From assembly GCA_937908275.1 (NCBI GenBank), contig CALERA010000454.1, forward strand, positions 1 to 18,025: 18,025 nucleotides of DNA. Reading direction: 5' to 3'. The translations under genes were made by a program, and so were the position numbers. The stretch's first letter is position 1, and each line of letters starts with the position of its first letter. Of the stretch, positions 12,863-18,025 are shown in pieces. Under the pieces are notes generated by a model that saw only the letters and a list, made by a program, of their open reading frames with translations, was not told the DNA's origin and did no database searches. The DNA comes from an uncultured Desulfarculaceae bacterium (GTDB taxonomy: Bacteria; Desulfobacterota; Desulfarculia; Desulfarculales; Desulfarculaceae).

Positions 12863-13402
12863 TCAGCCCTGGCGGCACAGGCGGCGGAAGACCAGCAGGG
12901 CCTCGGGGATCAGGGAGCGCACCACCGCGGCCGGTTCGATGGCCAGGCGGCGCTCCAGGTCGGTGTAGCGGCCGTAGGAGCGGGTCAGCTCCGGCACCAG
13001 GGGCGAGAACTCGGCCTGGATCTCCACCGGGCGCAGGGCCAGGTCCACGATGGGATAGGCCTCGGCCGCCACCCCCCGCACCCAGCCCAAACGGCGCATC
13101 AGGTCGAAGCGCACCTGGTCGGCCAGGAACAGGAAGGCGTCCAGGGCCTCCACCTTGGGCTTGGCCTCCAGGTAGGAGAAGCGCTCGCCCGCGCCCCAGC
13201 CCCGCACCCCCAGCACCACGTCATACAGGGCCAGGGTGGCCTCGTGGCCCAGCTCGGCCAACAGGGCCAGCACTGGGTCGGGCAGGTCGCTGAAGCGGGT
13301 CTCGGCCTGGGGCCGAAAGCCCACCTTCTGCTCCCAGCGCCCAAAGGCCTGGGCCGCAGCCCGCCGCCGGCGGGTGTCCCACAAGTTGACCAGTTCGCCC
13401 AT
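12863..13402 (-). CDS. Hypothetical protein, unrecognised, last gene of the glgA-kinase operon
   Basis: I do not recognise this 179-residue protein. It is rich in Arg, Leu and Glu, has no signal peptide or membrane segment, and looks mostly helical. Visible landmarks are WDTRRRRAAAQAFGRWEQK (8-26), LYDVVLGVRGWGAGERFSYL (59-78), a FLFLADQVRFDLMRRLGW segment (90-107), and a C-terminal IPEALLVFRRLCRQG. It starts 18 bases after the histidine kinase stop, with only a weak GGGCGAG before ATG 13402, so it is probably cotranscribed with the kinase and glgA. Its third-codon GC and frame use look like those of its neighbours, and the ORF is real-looking despite the GC-rich background. A role connected with the kinase or glycogen metabolism is a guess from position only. 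Confidence 0.7.
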   Translation of the reverse strand: MGELVNLWDTRRRRAAAQAFGRWEQKVGFRPQAETRFSDLPDPVLALLAELGHEATLALYDVVLGVRGWGAGERFSYLEAKPKVEALDAFLFLADQVRFDLMRRLGWVRGVAAEAYPIVDLALRPVEIQAEFSPLVPELTRSYGRYTDLERRLAIEPAAVVRSLIPEALLVFRRLCRQG

Positions 13403-13420
13403 GTGCTCGCCCTGGCCCGC

Positions 13421-15775
13421 CTATTTCAGGTAGGCCCGGCCCTCCTCCGCCGCCGGCAGGGTCACCAGGAAGCTGGCGCCCTCGCCCTCGCGGTTGTGCA
13501 GCTCCACCTGGCCAAAGTGGCGGGTGACGATCTTGTGGACGATGGAGAGCCCCAGACCGGACCCGCTGTCCTTGGTGGTGAAGAAGGGATTGAAGATATT
13601 GTGGATCACTTCCATGGCGATGCCGCCGCCGGTGTCGGAGACCTCGCCGGCCACGAACTGCTTGCCCTCGCGCACCACGGCGAAGGTGCGCAGGGTCAGC
13701 TGCTTGACCGGCCGGCCGGCCATGGCCTGCAACGCGTTCAGGAAGATGTTCAGGAAAACGTGCTTGATCTGGCGCTCGTCGCAGAAGACCCGGGGCAGGT
13801 CCTTGCCGTAGCGCCGGCTGATGCTCACCCCGCCCTCTTCCACCTCCCGGGCCATGAACTCCAGGGCCTGGTCCATGATCAGGTTCAGATCGTGCTCCTC
13901 GAAATGGTTGCGGGCGTCGGTGGAGAAGTCCAGCATCTCGTTGAGGGTGCGCTCCAGGCGGCTGACCTCCTCGATGATCACGTCCAGGTAGGGCGTGATG
14001 TTGGACTCGTCGCCGACCTTCTTGCGGATGCGCCGGGTGAAGCCACCGATGCTGACCAGGGGGTTGCGGATCTCGTGGGCCACCCCGGCCGCCACCTCGC
14101 CCAGGGCGGCCAGCTTGTCCGCCTCCAGCAGGCGGTTGCGCATCTGGGCCAGCTCCCGGTTGGCGGTCTCCAGGTTGTGGTAGAGCCGGCTGGCCTCCAC
14201 CGCCAGCCCGCCCTGGTTGGCCAGCATCCCCAGCAGCTTGAGGTCGCGCTCGGCGATGGGTCGGCCGCTGACCCCGTTGTTGACCAGCAACACCCCCACC
14301 ACCTTGTTCTTGGCGAACATCGGCACGACGGCCAGGGGATGCGGCCCCAGGGCGTTGACCACCTCCTGGCGCAGGCCCGGCGCCTGGGCCGGTTTCTCCA
14401 CCAGTGTGGCCCGCCGCTCCGGGACGCTGAAGTCCATGGCCCGCTCGGCCTCGCCCAGGTTGAACTCCAGGCCGGCCAGGGCGGGATCGTTGAGCCCGGG
14501 CCGCAGGCCGCGCTGTTCGCGCAACTCGTTCAGGGACTGGGTCAGCTCCTTGGGCATGGAGCCCAGGCTGGCCTTGGTGGTCTCGGCCAGGGGGCGCATG
14601 CTCTGGCGCTCCTCGTCGGTCAGGAACAGCACCACCCGGTCGTGATCCAGGCCGGCGGGATGCACCACCGCCCGCAGGATGATGGCCACCGTGAGGTTGA
14701 AGTCCACGGTGGTCATCAGCACCGTGCTGACCTCGAACAGGGTGGCCAGGTCCCCCACCATCTCCTCGTTGCGCTGGGCCAGGTCCTCCACCTTCTGGAA
14801 GGTCAGGGCGTTCTCCAGGGCCGGGGAGACCATGGAGGCCATGGTGGCCAGCAGGTTGCGCTCGTCGGGCCCGAAGCCCGGCTGCTGCCCGGCCTCCACC
14901 ACCATCTTGTCGAAAACGCAGAGGTGGCCCTCGTAGTGGCCCTTGAAGGTCAGGGGCACGCACAGGCCCTGGCGGGGGTCGCGCCCGTCGTCGGCCTCCG
15001 GGGCGGGGCAGGCCTCGCCCTCGCGCAGGCCGGCCTTGATGGAGCAGTAATCGCGGCAGCCCTGCTCGCCCTGGCAGCCGGCCGGGATCTGGCCGAAGGT
15101 GGCGCGCAGGGCGCGAGGATCGCCGTTGTTGCCCGAAACGCTGATCAAACCGCCCCGGGCCACCAGCAGCTTGACGCAGATGCCCACCACCACGTTCAGC
15201 AGTTCGTCCAGCTCGATGGTGGAGACCGCCGCCCGGCCCAGGTCGGAGAGCACGTTCAGTTCGGCGATGCGTTTTTTCGATTCGAAATACAGGCGGAAAT
15301 TGCGGATGGTGCCGGCCATCTCGCGGCAGATCATCTGCAACAGGCGCAGGTCGCCATCGGGCAGGCTGCGCTGGGCGGGGAAGATCAAGAGCAGCACGCC
15401 GTAGAGCCGGTTGTCGTCCATCACCGGCAGCAGCGCGGCCAGCTCCCCGGGAACGCAGAAGTTCTCCAACACCTCGTCGCCGCACTTGGGCGGCACCCGC
15501 ACCAGTTGGGGCTCGCGGCGCAGGGCCACCTCGCCCACCCGGCCCTGGCCGAACTCCTGGGGCAGGACCTCGGCCGTGGGCTGGTCCTTGGGCCAGAAAT
15601 TGGCCTTGACCAGGCTGCTGCGGGCCGATTCCTGGAGGAACAGGACACTCTGGCGGGCCTGGTAGTAGCCGTGCAGCACGCCCAGGATGGTGTCCAGACG
15701 CTCGCCGATGTCCACCGTGGAGTTGGCGATCTCCACCACGTGGGCCAGGACTTCGAAGTGGCTGTCCAGCGACAT
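13421..15775 (-). CDS. Multi-GAF sensor histidine kinase
   Basis: A 784-residue soluble histidine kinase. Three GAF-type domains precede the kinase: about 10-160, 175-325 (with ISVSGNNGD and GLCVPLTFKGHYEGHLCVFD) and 340-530 (VVPMFAKNKVVGVLLVNN). A coiled linker leads to the HisKA domain with GEVAAGVAHEIRNPL (phospho-acceptor H567). The HATPase has the N box LNIFLNALQAM (675-685), G1 SDTGGGIA (D714), F box NPFFTTK and G2 GSGLGLSI. No transmembrane segment or receiver is present. The second GAF carries C234, C240, C244 and C256, a possible redox or metal cluster. ATG 15775 is 5 bases beyond the glgA stop, so translation is probably coupled; a strong ribosome site is not evident. No response regulator gene is nearby. 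The signal is unknown. Confidence 0.92.
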   Translation of the reverse strand: MSLDSHFEVLAHVVEIANSTVDIGERLDTILGVLHGYYQARQSVLFLQESARSSLVKANFWPKDQPTAEVLPQEFGQGRVGEVALRREPQLVRVPPKCGDEVLENFCVPGELAALLPVMDDNRLYGVLLLIFPAQRSLPDGDLRLLQMICREMAGTIRNFRLYFESKKRIAELNVLSDLGRAAVSTIELDELLNVVVGICVKLLVARGGLISVSGNNGDPRALRATFGQIPAGCQGEQGCRDYCSIKAGLREGEACPAPEADDGRDPRQGLCVPLTFKGHYEGHLCVFDKMVVEAGQQPGFGPDERNLLATMASMVSPALENALTFQKVEDLAQRNEEMVGDLATLFEVSTVLMTTVDFNLTVAIILRAVVHPAGLDHDRVVLFLTDEERQSMRPLAETTKASLGSMPKELTQSLNELREQRGLRPGLNDPALAGLEFNLGEAERAMDFSVPERRATLVEKPAQAPGLRQEVVNALGPHPLAVVPMFAKNKVVGVLLVNNGVSGRPIAERDLKLLGMLANQGGLAVEASRLYHNLETANRELAQMRNRLLEADKLAALGEVAAGVAHEIRNPLVSIGGFTRRIRKKVGDESNITPYLDVIIEEVSRLERTLNEMLDFSTDARNHFEEHDLNLIMDQALEFMAREVEEGGVSISRRYGKDLPRVFCDERQIKHVFLNIFLNALQAMAGRPVKQLTLRTFAVVREGKQFVAGEVSDTGGGIAMEVIHNIFNPFFTTKDSGSGLGLSIVHKIVTRHFGQVELHNREGEGASFLVTLPAAEEGRAYLK

Positions 15776-15780
15776 GGCGG

Positions 15781-17247
15781 TCAGGCGTCGGCCTGGGCCT
15801 GACCGAAGGCCCGGGCGCGTTGATAGATTTCCTCGTAGGCCGGGGTGGCCTTGTCCCAGGAGTAGTCCTGCGCCATGCCCCGCAGCATCACCTCCCGCCA
15901 CAGCTCCGGCTGACGATAGGTCTCCAGGGCCCGGAGCAGGGCTTCCAGGAACGAGGGCAACTCATAGTTGACGAACTTGAAGCCGTTGCCGGGCTGGTCG
16001 GGGAGTTGGTCGACGACCGTGTCCTCCAGCCCGCCGGTGGCCCGGACCACCGGCACCGTGCCGTAGCGCATGGCGTGCAATTGGTGCAGGCCGCAGGGCT
16101 CGTAACGGCTGGGCATCAGCAGCAGGTCGCTGCCGGCCATCAGTTGGTGGGCCATCTCCATCTCGTAGCCCACGAAGACTCCCAGGCGCTCGGGGTTGCG
16201 CCGGCGCAGGTCCTGCAACAGGGCGTGGTAGCGGTCCTCGCCATAGCCCATCACCGCCAGGTCCAGGCCCATCTCCAGGATGGTCTCCAGGCCGGAGGCC
16301 AACAGGTCCATGCCCCGGCGGTCCACCAGCCGGCCGATGAAGCAGGCCAGGGGGCGGCCATTGCCGGGGCTCAGGCCCATGAGCTGGCGGGCCTGGTCGG
16401 AGCACAGGCGCTTGGGGGCCAGGTTGTCGGGTCCGAAGTTGGCGATCAGGTGGGGGTCCCGGGCCGGGTCCCAGGTCTGGTAGTCGATGCCGTTGGTCAC
16501 CGCCACCAGCCGCTCGCGCCGGGACTGGAGCACCCCCTCCAGGCCGAAGCCCATCTCCGGGGTCAGTATCTCCTTGGCGTAGGTGGGGCTGACGGTGGTG
16601 ATCATGTCGGTGAAGACCAGGCCGGCCTTCAGGAAGTTGATCTTGCCGTAGAACTCGATGGCCTCCGGGGTGAAGAACTCCCAGCCCAGGCCGGTCAGGG
16701 GCATGTCATAGTGCCAGAAGATGCCCTGGGTGCCCAGGTTGTGCACCGTCATCACGGTGCCGGCCTGCTTGAGCAGGGGCTCCTGGCCGTAGATCGCCCG
16801 CAGGTACAGGGGGATGAGCCCGGTCGTCCAGTCGTTGCAGTGGATCAGGTCCACCGGCTGGCCCAGGGCCAGGGCCAACTCCATGGCCGCGCGGCTGAAA
16901 AAGATGAAGCGCTCGGCGTTGTCCTCGTAGTCGCCGTAGGCGTTGCCGTAAAGGCCCTCGCGGTCAAAGAGATGTTCGTGGCCAATCAGGTAGATGTCCA
17001 CCCCGGGGCCGGCCGGGAGGCGGTGCACCTCCGCCCGGTGACGGCGCCAGGAGACCGGCACCTCCAGGGTCAACTCCACGCGCTCCAGGCGGGCGGCCAC
17101 GTCGTCGGAGAGACGGCAATGGGGGGTGACCACCGAGACGCGATGGCCGCGCTTGGCCAGGGCCAGGGGCAGGTCGTGGGACACCTCCGCCAGTCCGCCC
17201 ACCCTAGCCAGGGGCCAAACCTCTGGCGAAACAAAGAGAACGTGCAT
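15781..17247 (-). CDS. glgA: Glycogen/starch synthase, GT5 family
   Basis: A 488-residue GT5 glucosyltransferase, close to the usual GlgA length, that transfers glucose from a nucleotide sugar to alpha-1,4-glucan. The N-terminal MHVLFVSPEVWPL is followed by RVGGLAEV, where Arg15 replaces the Lys of the KxGGL sugar-nucleotide motif. IHCNDWTTGLIPLYL (135-149) and TVHN (H169) fit the family. GRLVDRRGMDLL (305-316) keeps R306 but has Arg311 where E. coli GlgA has Lys305. PSRYEPCGLHQL (379-390) carries the conserved E383. ATG 17247 follows GGGGGA by 5 bases; an upstream extension reads through promoter sequence. It is the first gene of an operon with the histidine kinase. Specificity for ADP- or UDP-glucose is uncertain because of the two substitutions. 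Confidence 0.9.
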   Translation of the reverse strand: MHVLFVSPEVWPLARVGGLAEVSHDLPLALAKRGHRVSVVTPHCRLSDDVAARLERVELTLEVPVSWRRHRAEVHRLPAGPGVDIYLIGHEHLFDREGLYGNAYGDYEDNAERFIFFSRAAMELALALGQPVDLIHCNDWTTGLIPLYLRAIYGQEPLLKQAGTVMTVHNLGTQGIFWHYDMPLTGLGWEFFTPEAIEFYGKINFLKAGLVFTDMITTVSPTYAKEILTPEMGFGLEGVLQSRRERLVAVTNGIDYQTWDPARDPHLIANFGPDNLAPKRLCSDQARQLMGLSPGNGRPLACFIGRLVDRRGMDLLASGLETILEMGLDLAVMGYGEDRYHALLQDLRRRNPERLGVFVGYEMEMAHQLMAGSDLLLMPSRYEPCGLHQLHAMRYGTVPVVRATGGLEDTVVDQLPDQPGNGFKFVNYELPSFLEALLRALETYRQPELWREVMLRGMAQDYSWDKATPAYEEIYQRARAFGQAQADA

Positions 17248-17271
17248 ATGTCCCCCGCGTGATTTGCGACT

Positions 17272-17301
17272 ATAATAGCACGACCCCGCGCCGGGCACCA
17301 A
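17272..17301 (-). promoter_or_regulatory. Possible glgA operon promoter
   Basis: Minus-strand TTGGTG (17301-17296), an 18-base spacer, then TATTAT (17277-17272), about 25 bases upstream of the glgA ATG. The -10 is good and the -35 moderate. On the opposite strand the same bases include TATAAT (17271-17276). Confidence 0.5.
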
Positions 17302-17322
17302 GTGCGCGGGAGCGCGGCCGGC

Positions 17323-17352
17323 TTGACAGGCCGCGCCCCGGGCCGGTAGCCT
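17323..17352 (+). promoter_or_regulatory. Promoter of the membrane PAS sensor gene
   Basis: TTGACA (17323-17328), an 18-base spacer, then TAGCCT (17347-17352). The -35 is perfect; the -10 keeps the key T, A and T. It is about 70 bases upstream of the ATG and of the same style as the other TTGACA promoters in this window. Confidence 0.5.
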
Positions 17353-17420
17353 GCCGGAGGTGTCCCCGCCCCGGAGGCCCGCGCCGCCCGGCGTGGACCA
17401 GCGCTTTCCAGAGGATGGGC

Positions 17421-18025
17421 ATGCTCGCCAGCATCATCGTCAAACGCCTGGCCGGCCTGGTGGCCCTGGTGGTGCTCCCCCTGGCCCTGCTCCTGGGCCT
17501 GGACTTGCACCACATCTGGCCCTCCCTGGCCAGCGCCGGCCAGTGCGACCTGGCCCGGGAGGTCTGGCTGCGCCTGGCGGCCCTGGCGGTGGCCGCCGCC
17601 GGGGCGGTGGCCGGGGGATTGCTCTGGCAACGCCGCCTGGACCGTCAGGTGGACTTCCTGCTGGAGAGCTGCCAGCGCATGGCCCTGGGCGAGCCGGCCG
17701 GCCTGCCGGACATGCCCCAGAGCCTGGACGAACTGGGCCGCCTGAGCCTGGCGGTGCAGGTCCTGCGCGAGGCCCTGGTGGATTATTTGAGCCTCTACCG
17801 CCGCTTCTTCGACGCCGCCCCGGACATGTTCGTCTCCCTGGCCCCCCACAACGAGGCCATCCTGGACGCCAATCAGGCCTTCTGCCGGGCGGTGGGGCAG
17901 CTCAAGTCCGAGGTGGTGGGCAAGCCGGTCTCCCTGTTCGTGAACCTGGACCAGCCCTGGAACCAGGTTTTGTCCCGTTCGCGGGGGCTTCTGCCCGGCA
18001 AAATGGATTCGGTCCGGGGTATGAT
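17421..18025 (+). CDS. Membrane-bound PAS sensor, N-terminal part
   Basis: The reading frame stays open to the window end, showing 201 codons. ATG 17421 is preferred over ATG 17415 because GAGG lies 6 bases upstream of the former but abuts the latter. Two hydrophobic helices are visible: about residues 7-27 (LAGLVALVVLPLALLLGL) and about 49-68 (LRLAALAVAAAGAVAGGLLW), separated by a short external loop of about 20 residues. A HAMP-like linker (about 70-115) follows. A PAS domain then starts near FFDAAPDMFVSLAPHNEAIL, with ANQAFCRAVGQLKSEVVGK after it. The output domain (histidine kinase, GGDEF or other) lies beyond the window. It is divergent from the glgA-kinase operon. Confidence 0.8.
   Translation, partial: MLASIIVKRLAGLVALVVLPLALLLGLDLHHIWPSLASAGQCDLAREVWLRLAALAVAAAGAVAGGLLWQRRLDRQVDFLLESCQRMALGEPAGLPDMPQSLDELGRLSLAVQVLREALVDYLSLYRRFFDAAPDMFVSLAPHNEAILDANQAFCRAVGQLKSEVVGKPVSLFVNLDQPWNQVLSRSRGLLPGKMDSVRGM

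Noticed and set aside
13221..15485. A 754-codon minus-strand frame overlapping the kinase.
   Set aside because: Pro/Gly/Arg-rich translation in a different frame of the same strand; the kinase frame carries all catalytic boxes.
12734..15802. A 1022-codon open frame on the plus strand.
   Set aside because: It is antisense to the histidine kinase and the 179-residue gene, which have clear family motifs. Its translation is Gly/His/Val/Gln-rich low complexity, typical of a shadow frame in GC-rich DNA.
15820..17262. A 480-codon open frame antisense to glgA.
   Set aside because: Same composition bias and no domain; glgA on the other strand is unmistakable.

Overview
This 18 kb piece is GC-rich and gene-dense. 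It looks like the chromosome of an environmental Desulfobacterota-type (deltaproteobacterial) organism. That placement is an inference from the gene families: an HdrD-like CCG iron-sulfur protein, ETF with acyl-CoA enzymes, bacteriohemerythrin, GAF/PAS sensors and a PAS protein ending in a CxxC...CPxC module. No rRNA, tRNA, CRISPR array, IS element or obvious phage block is visible. Bases 1-25 are Illumina adapter sequence, so the left edge is a contig end and not genomic DNA.

Region 1 (26-6552) is an acyl-CoA catabolic locus. Reading leftward are a histidine-phosphatase-like protein, an acyl-CoA dehydrogenase of the ACAD10/11 type, a TetR regulator, an ACAD10/11-type phosphotransferase (APH-fold kinase) and a truncated DUF362 protein. 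Two junctions are ATGA overlaps and two are gaps of 27-29 bases. Diverging rightward are etfB and etfA, also joined by an ATGA overlap. The shared intergenic region holds a large imperfect palindrome placed between two back-to-back -35-like elements, a good candidate operator for the TetR protein. The kinase plus dehydrogenase pair is the separated form of the two domains fused in animal ACAD10/11. It points to activation of hydroxyacyl-CoAs by phosphorylation followed by elimination, with ETF as the likely electron acceptor for the dehydrogenase.

Region 2 (6553-11520) holds mostly single genes: a PAS/Cys-module protein with a TTG start behind an extended -10 promoter that overlaps a palindrome; a GH24 lysozyme; a radical SAM protein with unusual cysteine spacing; a DJ-1/PfpI protein; a single-GAF protein; and a bacteriohemerythrin with all seven iron ligands. 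Divergent pairs share back-to-back TTGACA-type promoters. Convergent pairs are separated by GC-rich hairpins, the clearest at 11474-11501. The only gene-free stretch over 300 bases is 10692-11040. It contains divergent promoter candidates, a G-quadruplex-prone G-run and a possible 11-codon leader ORF.

Region 3 (11524-18025): a leftward HdrD-like iron-sulfur protein stands alone. A leftward three-gene operon runs glgA-type glycogen synthase, then a triple-GAF histidine kinase, then an unrecognised 179-residue protein. Diverging from glgA is the start of a membrane-bound PAS sensor cut off by the window end. The pairing of a starch/glycogen synthase with a cytosolic multi-GAF kinase carrying a cysteine cluster, and with a protein of unknown function, is the least explained part of the window.
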